Source: Pseudarthrobacter sulfonivorans
GTDB lineage: Bacteria; Actinomycetota; Actinomycetes; Actinomycetales; Micrococcaceae
NCBI RefSeq assembly: GCF_024391045.1
Contig: NZ_JANFCZ010000015.1
Coordinates: 1-64,000, forward strand
Direction: 5' to 3'
Length of the DNA stretch: 64,000 bases
Shown here piece by piece: positions 51,853 through 59,851 of this stretch; position 1 is the first letter of the stretch; each line of letters starts with the position of its first letter. The translations under genes and the position numbers were made by a program. The notes below the pieces were generated by a model. The model was not told where the DNA came from. It was given only the letters and a program-made list of their open reading frames with translations, and ran no database searches.

Positions 51853-52449
51853 TCAGTCCAGGACGTCCGCCATATGGTCAAAGACCAGGTAGTCTCCGTC
51901 CGCCGGCTGGAAGCCAAACTCCTCCCAGTACTGGCGCAGTGCGGCCTTGGCCGCCTCGTGCTCCGGTGTGCCCTCCTCCGGCGCGCCATCGGCGGGAACA
52001 GGGGAGGCCTCCATGATGACTTGGACGGCGGAGCGGCCGATGGTGCAGAGAACCGCTTTCAGGACGGCGTGGCCGAGTTTATTGCCGCGGAACCGGGGCT
52101 GGATGCACAGGGAGGAGACGATGAGCAGGTCACCACCCAGTGCCATGTCCTGGATCAGGTCCGGGCGTTTGAGGCTGAGCATTGCACCGACACCGGCCAC
52201 GTCCTGGTTCGCGGCGTCCAGGGTGAGCAAGAGGTCGATGATGCCGGCATCGGGCACCAAATACAGTTGGGCTTTCCCGACAGGAACCTCCATGCCGTCC
52301 GCGCCGTCGTCGTCCTCATCCCAGACAGTTCCGGTGACGGTGACGGTCCACGGCACCGGATAGTCCTCCGGGTCGTGATGCGCTCCGGGAATCCCCCGGA
52401 AATGGCAGCGGTAATCGAAGGTCAGATACTCGGGAACCAAGCCGGCCAT
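51853..52449 (-). CDS. GNAT-like hypothetical protein
   Basis: The 198-residue protein has a strong GAAGGAG site before its ATG. The C-terminal half has a GNAT-like acetyl-CoA motif (VSSLCIQPRFRGNKLGHAVL) and a final YWEEFGFQPADGDY segment typical of the fold's end; the N-terminal half (about 1-95) is unfamiliar and acidic. Enzyme activity is likely but the substrate is unknown. It overlaps the upstream membrane-protein gene by 28 bp. Confidence 0.75.
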   Translation of the reverse strand: MAGLVPEYLTFDYRCHFRGIPGAHHDPEDYPVPWTVTVTGTVWDEDDDGADGMEVPVGKAQLYLVPDAGIIDLLLTLDAANQDVAGVGAMLSLKRPDLIQDMALGGDLLIVSSLCIQPRFRGNKLGHAVLKAVLCTIGRSAVQVIMEASPVPADGAPEEGTPEHEAAKAALRQYWEEFGFQPADGDYLVFDHMADVLD

Positions 52450-52964
52450 GACACTCCTTCGGTACAACAGATGAGGCGGGAATGCTCTCGGATGCAGTCT
52501 ACGGTCCTGCGCAAATGCCCGTCACGGTTCTGGCCCAGCTCAAGAAGGTTGATGTCGACGTTGCCGCTGCCTGGTTCAGGGAAGCCGCGGCGCTTGCGCA
52601 GTTGCGTGGCCTTGTACTCGTCACGGGCGAGGTTGAACGTGTGGGCCGTCATGAGTCCAGCAAAGCCGATCAGCCACAGGGCGCCCCAATCCGGCGGCAC
52701 ACCTTCCCACCGGGGACGCTGGAAAAGCCACAGGCCGGCGATCGTGCCGATCATCATGATGACCAGGATGATGCCCATGCCCCACCAGGTGCTGACCTGG
52801 GCATGTCCGCCTCCGGGCGTGAACCCGATCTCGTCGGCCGGGAAGCTGTACAGCTCGCCGGCTTTTGTCTTGCGCAGGACGCGCTTCTCACCGGCGGCGA
52901 CAGCCTTCTTGTGCTCGGCGTAGACGGCGTCCTCGCGGTCGAACCGCTCCCGGTCATAAACCAT
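52422..52964 (-). CDS. Hypothetical two-TM membrane protein
   Basis: The 180-residue protein starts MVYDRERFDRED with GAGAG upstream. It has a charged head, two membrane helices (MGIILVIMMIGTIAGLWLFQ; WGALWLIGFAGLMTAHTFNL) and a polar tail. Open frame continues upstream without a start signal into a degraded gene. Possibly co-transcribed with the GNAT-like gene it overlaps. No family recognised. Confidence 0.7.
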   Translation of the reverse strand: MVYDRERFDREDAVYAEHKKAVAAGEKRVLRKTKAGELYSFPADEIGFTPGGGHAQVSTWWGMGIILVIMMIGTIAGLWLFQRPRWEGVPPDWGALWLIGFAGLMTAHTFNLARDEYKATQLRKRRGFPEPGSGNVDINLLELGQNRDGHLRRTVDCIREHSRLICCTEGVSWPAWFPSI

Positions 52965-52999
52965 CGGTGCTCGCTTCTCTCGGCTGGGCAGGTTGGTCG

Positions 53000-53386
53000 G
53001 GTCCGCCCCGTCAACCTGGGCGGACTGACGTTTCCGGAGGAGCCGTAAACAGTGGTTGGTCCGATGTCTCGAGGCTTCCTCGCGCACGAACCGTCGACCT
53101 TCATGGCGAAGCCCGTTGTGGAAACCATCGCGACAAAGGTCTGTGGGTGTGATTTCCTTGCCGGCATTCCATCTGCGGTAAATGCTTGGGCACGGATTGG
53201 TGTCAAAGCAGAGATAACGGACCGGCCGGACGACGTCTTTCTCCTGGGTCCAGCCTGGCGGAACTGAAAACCGGCTCACTCGGGATAATAGGTTCTCGGT
53301 ATCTCTGCCCTCGGCCATCCGGACGAGGACCAGGCCGGCAGCGACAGTCAAGACCGCAGCGATCAGACGATGGTTTTCTTCTTCAC
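53000..53386 (-). pseudogene. Frameshifted small exported-protein gene
   Basis: A likely GTG at 53386-53384 follows GAGGAA and would begin VKKKTIV, then hits a stop. One frame over, the same stretch continues as LIAAVLTVAAGLVLVRMAEG (a signal-like hydrophobic helix) and FSVPPGWTQEKDVVRPVRYL, CFDTNPCPSIYRRWNAGKEI. Near 53135 the sense shifts again to VSTTGFAMKVDGSCARKPRD and IGPTTVYGSSGNV. Restoring two single-base indels gives one small secreted protein with paired cysteines. This is read by eye; a sequencing error cannot be excluded. Confidence 0.5.
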
Positions 53387-53675
53387 TGTTCCTCAAGCAG
53401 CAGCGGCACCATTCCCCGGAGCTCTGAGGCCAGGCGCTATTGGAATGCATCGTATCCTCATGCGGCATCTTTGTCTGCGAAATTGCCAAGCCCGGCCCGT
53501 AGCGTTCGCGCCGGCTGGACCCTATCGGTCGCCGGCTGCAGAAACGATCCCGACAAGAGCGAATGCCTCAGACTTGGCGCCCTTGTCGTGCTGGCCAAAC
53601 CCAGACACTGGAGCTATCTGGAAGGAGTTCAAAGTGTGCCCCGCCGCAATTGGGCAAGTCGGGTTAACCAGCGAA
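53387..53675. other. Intergenic stretch without recognisable gene
   Basis: Open frames on both strands here have no family look and no start signals. It is the chromosomal flank left of the integrated element. Confidence 0.5.
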
Positions 53676-53716
53676 AAACCCCGGAAACCCCTAAAACAAG
53701 GGGCTGTCCGGGGTTT
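53676..53716 (-). terminator. Terminator of the original tRNA-Thr (displaced)
   Basis: The outer stem AAACCCCGGA / TCCGGGGTTT encloses an inner CCCC/GGGG stem and is followed on the minus strand by TTTTTCG. It stands just beyond the left 47-bp repeat and resembles the terminator right of the island, including the shared flank CCAGCGAAAAACCCC. It is probably the chromosome's own tRNA terminator, displaced by integration. Confidence 0.7.
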
Positions 53717-53717
53717 A

Positions 53718-53764
53718 TCCCGAGCTTCCTATCAGAATCGAACTGATGACCTTTTCATTACGAG
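53718..53764. repeat. attL: 47-bp direct repeat with the 3' fragment of tRNA-Thr
   Basis: The 47 bp are identical to 63286-63332. They include the last 42 nt of tRNA-Thr, from the anticodon loop to the 3' end; the 5' half of the tRNA is absent here. This is the left boundary of the integrated element. Confidence 0.93.
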
Positions 53765-53827
53765 AAGTAGTGCTTCCTCATGTAGGAGTAGGGATAAACC
53801 GCAGAAGGGTGACGACAAAGTGACGGC

Positions 53828-54973
53828 CTAGTTCCAAGCCAGGTTCGCGAGCGCCCCGTTCAGGCGCTCGGCGCTGTCATGAAGGTCGTGGTCGAAGAGC
53901 CCAGCGTAAGTGTCTAGGGTCATCGTTGCACTCGCATGCCCCGCAATTCGCTGTACGACTTTCACGTTGGCTCCGTGACTGATTGCGAGGCTAACCGCAG
54001 TGTGGCGCAAGTCGTGGAATGTGGGCCTTGGAAAGGCCGGATGGGCCGCCATGACTCTGGCAATCGCGGGAGCATAGTGACGCTTTGTCCAAGTGTTATT
54101 GCGTAGGACAGAACCACGGCCACCTGTAAACATTCTCCCGTTCACGGTAGCTGTGCTAGCCAACTGCTCACATCTATGAGCGATCAGTCGGGGGAGTGGC
54201 ACGACGCGGCTTTCCCCTCCCTTTGTCGGTCCAAGCACTAGCTTTCCGCTGACCTCCGAAAATGCCCGACGAACGGCGACAGAGGGCGTATCGCCAAATT
54301 CGAAGTCATCGGAGGACAGCGCTGTTATCTCACCCCAACGGAGGCCGCCGGTTCCTGCCAGCATCACGAATAGCTCGAAGCCCTCACACTCACGGGCCAG
54401 CAACGTGAGTTGTGGCATGGTGAGGTACACATGCTCCCGCTGCTTCTCCTTGGCGGGTATGTAGTCCGTCTGGCCAAGCGGATCCTTGGCCGGGTTGTTG
54501 GGCAGCAGGCGTTTCTTAACGGCATGCCCCATGAGCCTGCCGAAGTACAACCCAACCTCACGGCGAGTAGTCACGCCTGCTGGAAGACCGTCCTGTCCCT
54601 TGAGAGTTGTAATCCAAGCGGCCACGTCGTCGTACCTTACGTTGCCAACGGGCGTGTGCGCCCAGCGAGGGGCAACGTAGTTCTCATAACAACGGCGGTA
54701 GTTATCCACCGTCTTCGGACTGGCAGGTTTTCTCCCGTTCGCGCCTACCTGCGCGATCCTCTCGATCCACTCAGCGTAGAGCTGGGAGACGGTGACTTTG
54801 CTGGCAGTGCGGGGATCAATGAATGTCCCACCACGTATTGCCCGCACGGTAGTGTGCAGAAAATCTTCTGCCTCCCGCTTGGTTGCGAACCTCTTACGTT
54901 GGCGGACGCCGTCTGCCGTTGTCCAATCTGCCTGCCAGCGCTTGACGCCGCTGGCCAGCTTGTTAATTGCCAT
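53828..54973 (-). CDS. int: Tyrosine-type site-specific integrase
   Basis: The 381-residue protein has an N-terminal arm-binding domain (VKRWQADWTTADGVRQRKRF), a core-binding domain (VSQLYAEWIERI) and a catalytic domain with Arg in GTGGLRWGEI, the HxxR box in HDLRHTAVSLAI, GHASATMTLDTY with the final Tyr, all intact. The start at MAINKLASGVKRW has a GGAAG site. It is encoded 64 bp from attL and points toward it, the usual place for the element's integrase. It should recombine attP with the tRNA-Thr site. Confidence 0.96.
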   Translation of the reverse strand: MAINKLASGVKRWQADWTTADGVRQRKRFATKREAEDFLHTTVRAIRGGTFIDPRTASKVTVSQLYAEWIERIAQVGANGRKPASPKTVDNYRRCYENYVAPRWAHTPVGNVRYDDVAAWITTLKGQDGLPAGVTTRREVGLYFGRLMGHAVKKRLLPNNPAKDPLGQTDYIPAKEKQREHVYLTMPQLTLLARECEGFELFVMLAGTGGLRWGEITALSSDDFEFGDTPSVAVRRAFSEVSGKLVLGPTKGGESRVVPLPRLIAHRCEQLASTATVNGRMFTGGRGSVLRNNTWTKRHYAPAIARVMAAHPAFPRPTFHDLRHTAVSLAISHGANVKVVQRIAGHASATMTLDTYAGLFDHDLHDSAERLNGALANLAWN

Positions 54974-55625
54974 CGCTCTCTTCCTTTTGTGTACGTATGC
55001 GGGTGAGTATGTCGTTCGCCACAGCTTGATATGCCGGTGCAATTCGGGCGTCGCGTCCCTTGCCCACGAGTACGCCTCTTGATCTAGCCCTGCGAAGTCG
55101 TGCCGACCAAGTGTCGGGACTTTCCATGCTCCATTCCGTGAGCCTCTTGATTGGTTCGACGGATACCTGAACGAGTGAGACGTATGCCTGAGCGACGTGT
55201 ACGTAGTCCTCGTCGCCTTCTACGCGGGAGGGAAGGGGCGTTACTTCTTCACGAACACCCGCTACTGCAAGCTGTTCGTACTGGTCACGCATCAGCGCCC
55301 TGGCGTGCGCCATGGGGATGGACCTCAGTAGAGAAGTTGTAATGCCATCGAAGGCCTCGGGCCTTTCGTCTTCGCCCGTCTCTTCAAGTTCCTGGGCGTA
55401 AGCAAGCGAATCAAAGTCGATAGTCAGTTTGTTCGGTTCTCGGAAGCTGCCCATCAAGTGGCCTACGACCCAACTAATAGTGACTGTCAGGCTGTGAATC
55501 CGATACACCGCTGTCAGCATCGGGAAAGTAATGCCTCCATCCTCGTATTCGCGCAGTGTCGGACCGTTCGGGGTCAGGCACTTAACGCCGTCAGGGAGGG
55601 GCGGTAGTTGCGTGGTGGTATCCAT
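54963..55625 (-). CDS. Hypothetical protein, upstream partner of the integrase
   Basis: The 220-residue protein overlaps the integrase start by 11 bp. It is soluble and mostly helical (LREYEDGGITFPMLTAVYRI; LAVAGVREEVTPLP; SARLRRARSRGVLVGKGRDA). Genes of this look often precede integrases in actinobacterial integrative elements, but I recognise no family. No ribosome-binding site precedes its ATG; the leftward promoter would overlap the operator copies at 55640-55743. Confidence 0.75.
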   Translation of the reverse strand: MDTTTQLPPLPDGVKCLTPNGPTLREYEDGGITFPMLTAVYRIHSLTVTISWVVGHLMGSFREPNKLTIDFDSLAYAQELEETGEDERPEAFDGITTSLLRSIPMAHARALMRDQYEQLAVAGVREEVTPLPSRVEGDEDYVHVAQAYVSLVQVSVEPIKRLTEWSMESPDTWSARLRRARSRGVLVGKGRDARIAPAYQAVANDILTRIRTQKEESDGN

Positions 55626-55639
55626 GATTCACAGATTAG

Positions 55640-55667
55640 CACAGTTGGCTTGTCAGTCAGACTGTGT
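55640..55667. promoter_or_regulatory. Island operator, copy 1 (CACAGT-N15-ACTGTG)
   Basis: The inverted half-sites CACAGT and ACTGTG are separated by 15 bp. The same design occurs 76 bp away (about seven helical turns). Both lie in the divergent promoter region between the leftward integrase operon and the rightward excisionase operon. Confidence 0.6.
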
Positions 55668-55714
55668 CCGACACGTTTGCTTTGCCAAGCAACCTGTATT
55701 AGCATTTCTTCTCG

Positions 55715-55743
55715 ACACAGTTTGATTGGCAATGTGACTGTGT
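55715..55743. promoter_or_regulatory. Island operator, copy 2 (ACACAGT-N15-ACTGTGT)
   Basis: The arms are 7 bp and perfect, with the same 15-bp spacer as copy 1. It ends 18 bp before the excisionase-like start. Probably bound by an island regulator, possibly the winged-helix protein or the excisionase-like HTH. Confidence 0.65.
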
Positions 55744-55761
55744 ATCAACTACGAGATTGGA

Positions 55762-55995
55762 GTGCTTTTGCACAAGCAGTACCGTGTCGGCCATGCCGAT
55801 ACACCCCATGCGGCCGGCCAACCCTCGCCGTTCATGACGCGGCGGGAGACCGCCGCTTTCCTCAAAGTGTCTGAGAAGTGGTTGGCCCAATCAGGCAAGG
55901 CCATTGGACCCGACTTCCATAAGTTCGGGAACCACTGTCGGTATCACGTCGACGACGTGGTTCGCTGGGCGCGACAGCAGCAGGTGCGGCGATGA
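55762..55995 (+). CDS. AlpA/MerR-like HTH protein (probable excisionase)
   Basis: A GTG start gives 77 residues. The core PFMTRRETAAFLKVSEKWLA and FHKFGNHCRYHVDDVVRWAR is the short winged HTH seen in AlpA- and Xis-type proteins. It probably steers the integrase to excision and may regulate the divergent promoter. An inner start at MTRRETAAF is possible. Its stop overlaps the next gene by 4 bp (ATGA). Confidence 0.85.
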   Translation: MLLHKQYRVGHADTPHAAGQPSPFMTRRETAAFLKVSEKWLAQSGKAIGPDFHKFGNHCRYHVDDVVRWARQQQVRR

Positions 55996-56672
55996 AACAA
56001 GGGAGATCACCTATGCTCGCTACTGATGCTGTCCTTCTCCGGGAGCTGGAAGACCAGGTGACGGCCCATGGGGCCTCTACATTGTCTATCCGGCAATTGG
56101 CGGAGCGGACTGGCGTAACTCATAAGACGGTCAACCGATCCCTCGGCCGTCTGGCGGCCGCTGGGCGGATAGTTAGGGCCCGGCAGTCTTATGGCAATCG
56201 CCCAACTGCATGGCAACTATCCAAGCAGCTAGATACCGCTGACCAGCCAAAACGTTCGGAGCGGATGACCCCAAGGGATGGGGGAGGGATGCCGGACCTA
56301 TTTCGGCGGCGGGACCTAAGTGGGCCGGGGGCTTTCTATGACGAGCTTCCGGATCAGGGGCTGTTCAGTGCCGAAGAGGCTCTTTTGCTGTCATCCCTTA
56401 CAGCCAACGTCCGTACCGTCGAGTGGTGGCTATTGGTGCTTGCATCTCAGCTTTGGCCTTTGGTGGAAGAAGTGACGACCGACGACGGGCGAGTACTCTG
56501 GCGCAAGCTCCGCCTTAGCGATGAACACTTCACGGCCAATGCAGACCACTTGCAGAGGCATGCCGAAGCTACGGGGAAAAGGCCACTGAAGACCAGGGCC
56601 CAGTTGCAAAGGCAACATCAGCGCGAACGTCTGGTTATGACTCTTCGTTCGGCGGTGCCTCGTGGCAACTAA
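55992..56672 (+). CDS. Winged-helix DNA-binding protein (island-encoded)
   Basis: The 226-residue protein has a winged helix at residues 12-75 (STLSIRQLAERTGVTHKTVN, then RSLGRLAAAGRIVRARQSYG). The rest is polar, with a helical segment (SSLTANVRTVEWWLLVLASQ) and a basic C-terminus (RPLKTRAQLQRQHQRERLVM). It is in the same operon as the excisionase-like gene. It could be the element's transcriptional regulator or a replication-type protein; no initiator motif is recognised. Confidence 0.72.
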   Translation: MKQGRSPMLATDAVLLRELEDQVTAHGASTLSIRQLAERTGVTHKTVNRSLGRLAAAGRIVRARQSYGNRPTAWQLSKQLDTADQPKRSERMTPRDGGGMPDLFRRRDLSGPGAFYDELPDQGLFSAEEALLLSSLTANVRTVEWWLLVLASQLWPLVEEVTTDDGRVLWRKLRLSDEHFTANADHLQRHAEATGKRPLKTRAQLQRQHQRERLVMTLRSAVPRGN

Positions 56673-57306
56673 GGAACAACAGAAACTTTGTCGTGCGCGT
56701 GGTTGTCGTACCAAGTGGCGGCTCGCTTCGACCCAGCTCTGTCACAAGCATCGCAACCATGACTTGGTGAATGTGCGGCTACCGAGAAAGCCCCGACGCT
56801 GCACGGTGCCGGACTGTACAAATGACGTCCTGGCATCGGGACGTTGTAGTAGTCATCAGTACGCCCTGTATGAGCAGTTGACCGAAGAGACATTGCTGGA
56901 ACTGGAGCTAATCCTTACTTCGTGGATCATCCCGGACCCTGACGGGTGCTGGATCTGGCACGGCAACACCAAGGACGGCTACGCGCAGACGATCGTGAAC
57001 GGAAGGTGGATCACTGTCCATCGGTGGCTGTACATGCACCTTGTTGGTCCAATCCCCAACGCTCACGAGATGCACCACGAGTGTCAGAAGCCAAGGTGCG
57101 TGCGTCCGGGCCACCTAACTCCGCTCAGTCAGGATGCGCACCAGGACATAACTGCTTTCTCAAAGATGCTGTTTGGTATGGCTCCGTCTGCCATCCTCGC
57201 CATTGACAACTTCAGCAGAACGGATCGGGAGAGGATGTTCGCTCGGGCGTATGGGCTGCCCTCTGACATGGATGGGGTTCCTGTTGGCGAGATCCAATTC
57301 GCCTGA
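56662..57306 (+). CDS. HNH endonuclease-like protein with two N-terminal zinc fingers
   Basis: A GTG start overlapping the previous gene by 11 bp gives 214 residues. Two similar metal-binding modules come first: C-x4-C-x10ish-C-x2-H in CRARGCRTKW...LCHKH and CTVPDCTNDV...RCSSH. The HNH core follows: CWIWHGNTKDGYAQ, VHRWLYMHLVGPIP and HHECQKPRCVRPGHLTPLS. The core resembles HNH-3 homing-type nucleases. It may nick or cut DNA in mobility or competition with other elements. Confidence 0.85.
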   Translation: MATKEQQKLCRARGCRTKWRLASTQLCHKHRNHDLVNVRLPRKPRRCTVPDCTNDVLASGRCSSHQYALYEQLTEETLLELELILTSWIIPDPDGCWIWHGNTKDGYAQTIVNGRWITVHRWLYMHLVGPIPNAHEMHHECQKPRCVRPGHLTPLSQDAHQDITAFSKMLFGMAPSAILAIDNFSRTDRERMFARAYGLPSDMDGVPVGEIQFA

Positions 57307-57443
57307 GAAACTTCTAACCCGTACGCAATAAGAGGTGCTAACACCACCGGGGGGTGAACAGATCCGCTCCGGGGTACTACCCCCACCCCTTTCCGGATGG
57401 CTTCTTCGGGTGGTCCTGGTCGACACGGGACCACTCGAAGAGG

Positions 57444-57469
57444 CACACGATAATGTCAGTTATCATGTG
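57444..57469 (+). promoter_or_regulatory. Inverted repeat upstream of the second recombinase
   Basis: The arms CACACGATAA and TTATCATGTG differ at one position and surround a 6-bp centre, ending 3 bp before the ATG. GATAAT/TATCAT could serve as a -10 box, so the repeat may be an operator of a leaderless transcript. Confidence 0.5.
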
Positions 57470-57472
57470 CGT

Positions 57473-58396
57473 ATGAAACCTGCACCAGTCAGCACCCTCT
57501 CAGGGAATGAACAACGGCACGGCCACGTCATTGCGGCGTGGAAGCTGGCGCAGAGTTCGCCCCACACGCTCCGTGCCTACAACCGGAGCATGGCTGACTT
57601 CTGTTCCTGGCTGGACGCCAGGGGAATGGACCTGCTGACGGTGAAGCGCCCGATCGTTGACGGCTACCGGCACACACTGGCAGGCCTGTCACCTGCCACG
57701 GTGGCGGCCAGGCTGGCAGCGCTCTCGAGCTTTTACCGCTACGCGGTATCCGCTGATGCCATCAGGGGCGGCAATCCGGTGGAGCTGGTGAAGCGTCCGA
57801 AGGTGGATGCTGACCACTCGAGCACTGAGGGCATGACAAGGGACCAGGCAAAAGCTCTGCTGGAAGCGGCACGGGCTGACGGCCCGCGCTCCCACGCCCT
57901 CGTTTCTCTGTTGCTGTTCACAGGGATCCGGCTCAGTGAGGCGCTGAATGCCAGCACCACTGACTACGGCCACGATACCGGCCACCGGACGCTGAGCATC
58001 CGGCGCAAGGGTGGCAAGGATGGGAAGGTGGCAGTGCCGGCCCCGGCTGTGGAAGCCCTGAATGCCTACCTGGAGACGAGCGGCCGAGAACTCCTGGCAG
58101 GCGCGGCAGTTTCTGGCTTCCCGCTGTTTACGACCGCAAAGGGCCGGCGGTGGGCATCCTCGGAGGCCTTTAGGACTGTCCAGCGTCTTGCTCGCGCTGC
58201 TGGTATCGAAGGAAAGATCAGCCCTCACTCTCTACGGCACACGTTCGCCACACTCGCACTGGGCGCGGGAGTTGCTCTGCACGATCTGCAAGACAGCATG
58301 GGCCATGCTGACCCTCGCACCACCCGGCGCTATGACAGGGCAAGGGGCAGTTTGGCGAAGGCCGCAGGTTATGACGTCGCAAAGTCGTTGGCCTGA
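57473..58396 (+). CDS. Second tyrosine recombinase (XerC/D-like)
   Basis: The 307-residue protein has a SAM-like core-binding domain (SSPHTLRAYNRSMADFCSWL) and a catalytic domain with Arg in LLFTGIRLSEALNAS, HSLRHTFATLALGAG, MGHADPRTTRRYDRA. All catalytic residues (R, HxxR, H, Y) are visible. It is shorter than the island integrase and Xer-like. No ribosome-binding site is seen; an operator-like repeat abuts its start. It may resolve dimers, invert a segment or mark a second inserted unit. Confidence 0.92.
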   Translation: MKPAPVSTLSGNEQRHGHVIAAWKLAQSSPHTLRAYNRSMADFCSWLDARGMDLLTVKRPIVDGYRHTLAGLSPATVAARLAALSSFYRYAVSADAIRGGNPVELVKRPKVDADHSSTEGMTRDQAKALLEAARADGPRSHALVSLLLFTGIRLSEALNASTTDYGHDTGHRTLSIRRKGGKDGKVAVPAPAVEALNAYLETSGRELLAGAAVSGFPLFTTAKGRRWASSEAFRTVQRLARAAGIEGKISPHSLRHTFATLALGAGVALHDLQDSMGHADPRTTRRYDRARGSLAKAAGYDVAKSLA

Positions 58397-58538
58397 CACC
58401 CCAGTAAGGTCTTTGCCGCTGACGCGCCTCACTTACCCGTAGGTATGAACCCTGAAGTGGGATCCCAGCGCCTTCCGAAGGGAAGAATTTGATCCGAGGC
58501 TGCCACTACTCCACGGAGGGGTGGGTGTTTCTCCTGAC

Positions 58539-58727
58539 CTAAAATTTCCGGGGCTGCCGTCTCGATAGTCGAGTGACCTTCTTGGAAATGGCACTCTGGG
58601 GCAGGCGGGTCCGGCCAACGCTGACCTTAGTAGTGGCCGACACGTCAGGAATCACCAGGGTCTTCCTTTGCCCAGGTTTGATTACGCCGACGCCCTCTGG
58701 CGTCTTCTGCACGACGTTGACTTCCAT
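58539..58727 (-). CDS. Small hypothetical protein after the GAF gene
   Basis: The 62-residue basic protein starts MEVNVVQKTPEGVGVIKPGQ, 4 bp after the stop of the GAF gene, with AGTAGGG upstream. It contains LVIPDVSATTKVSVGRT and a basic end. The tight spacing supports a real co-translated gene. No family recognised. Confidence 0.6.
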   Translation of the reverse strand: MEVNVVQKTPEGVGVIKPGQRKTLVIPDVSATTKVSVGRTRLPQSAISKKVTRLSRRQPRKF

Positions 58728-58731
58728 GGCC

Positions 58732-59550
58732 CTACTTTACGCCTTTCTTGGCGTTGTTGCTCGGACGAGCATTGGGTCTGTTGCGAACGCTTTCAAAGGC
58801 CATCGACATAATTTCCGCAACTACTTCTACTAGATACTTGTCGCCCTCCGTCAAGGAATTCGCCTCGGGAGCGTCAATTGTGACCATCCCGTACGCTCCT
58901 TGATTAGTCCAGATTGGACATGATGCAAACGTCTTGTAGGAAGTCCTTTCAGGGTCGTACCATTCAGGACTTTCCGAGTCCAAATTCTCGTAGATAACAG
59001 GGCGCCCGCCACGAACAAAGCTAAGTGCTGCGTCGCCTTTTTTAGTGCCAGCCGTGAAGTTTCCCGGCTTTTCCCCCCGGCCCGTGTATGCCATCCAAGT
59101 CATTTGCTGAAGCTCGACGTCGAGATCGTAGACCGTTGCCCGAACACCGGGCGAGCGCTCGGAGACGAGCGCGAAGAGCGCCACCGTCGCGGCTTTGGCG
59201 GGCAGCCTCATGTGAGTTAGGCGCTGTGAGGGCATCAAGGCGGGAATTTCAGCGATGTGACCTGCGAGTGGTACTAGGGTATCCCTGAGAGATTTCCGAA
59301 GGTGCTCGCCAGCCTGCTCCACGGAAGCGGTGCGTCGTGATTCCGCCATAGCTCGCCGCACCTGGAGGACGATCGCGGTGATTAAAGCGACTGCAGCTGC
59401 GATAAGGAAGGGAATCTCCCAGCCTGGAAATGTTGCTCGGAGCGCGACTAGGGGACCAACTAAACCGGCGAGCAGTAGCGGCAGCCCAAAGGTCACCCAT
59501 GCTCTGGGCTTTCTCTGCGGCTTTGGCTTTTCGTCTCCGTTATCGCGCAC
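58732..59550 (-). CDS. Two-TM GAF-domain protein
   Basis: The 272-residue protein has a basic head, two membrane helices (WVTFGLPLLLAGLVGPLVAL; IPFLIAAAVALITAIVLQVR) and a cytoplasmic GAF-like domain (about 115-255) with TVYDLDVELQQMTWMAYTGR, YKTFASCPIWTNQGAYGMVT and YLVEVVAEIMSMAFESVRN. GAF domains bind cyclic nucleotides, tetrapyrroles or small ligands. Its place downstream of the restriction-modification gene on the same strand suggests a cargo role such as sensing or membrane-level defence; this is inference. Confidence 0.78.
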   Translation of the reverse strand: MRDNGDEKPKPQRKPRAWVTFGLPLLLAGLVGPLVALRATFPGWEIPFLIAAAVALITAIVLQVRRAMAESRRTASVEQAGEHLRKSLRDTLVPLAGHIAEIPALMPSQRLTHMRLPAKAATVALFALVSERSPGVRATVYDLDVELQQMTWMAYTGRGEKPGNFTAGTKKGDAALSFVRGGRPVIYENLDSESPEWYDPERTSYKTFASCPIWTNQGAYGMVTIDAPEANSLTEGDKYLVEVVAEIMSMAFESVRNRPNARPSNNAKKGVK

Positions 59551-59851
59551 AAGTGAAATTGTACGGCGGAAGGAAGCTGTGACCCCGGCTTATTGCCGGT
59601 ATGCAACATCATTACGCCCGTCTGCATCGTACAAAACGGTACGGGAAAACAGCGCCACCCAACATAGGGCTAGAGTCCCCGAATATCGGCATGACTTCAG
59701 CGTCAGATGAAGGCCTGGCGCAGGGGAGGCTACGACCGCGCACCGTACCCTCGGAAGGCGTCCGATATGGCGTCGCCAAGGCGCTGAGCTAAAGCGCAGT
59801 AGTGGCCCAACACTGCCCTTTCGCTCCGCGCATGCCCTCTTCGCTCCGCCG
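59551..59851. other. Gap between the restriction-modification and GAF genes
   Basis: About 300 bp without a convincing gene. On the minus strand it probably holds the promoter of the GAF gene; short inverted segments (GTACGG...CCGTAC-like) occur but no clear terminator. Confidence 0.4.

Noticed and set aside
53723..53764. A second tRNA-Thr gene at the left end of the island
   Set aside because: Only the 3' 42 nt are present; the acceptor 5' strand and D arm are missing, so it is an att remnant.
53370..53831. Open frame of 153 codons on the plus strand across attL
   Set aside because: It runs through a terminator and the tRNA fragment and has no family features or start signal.
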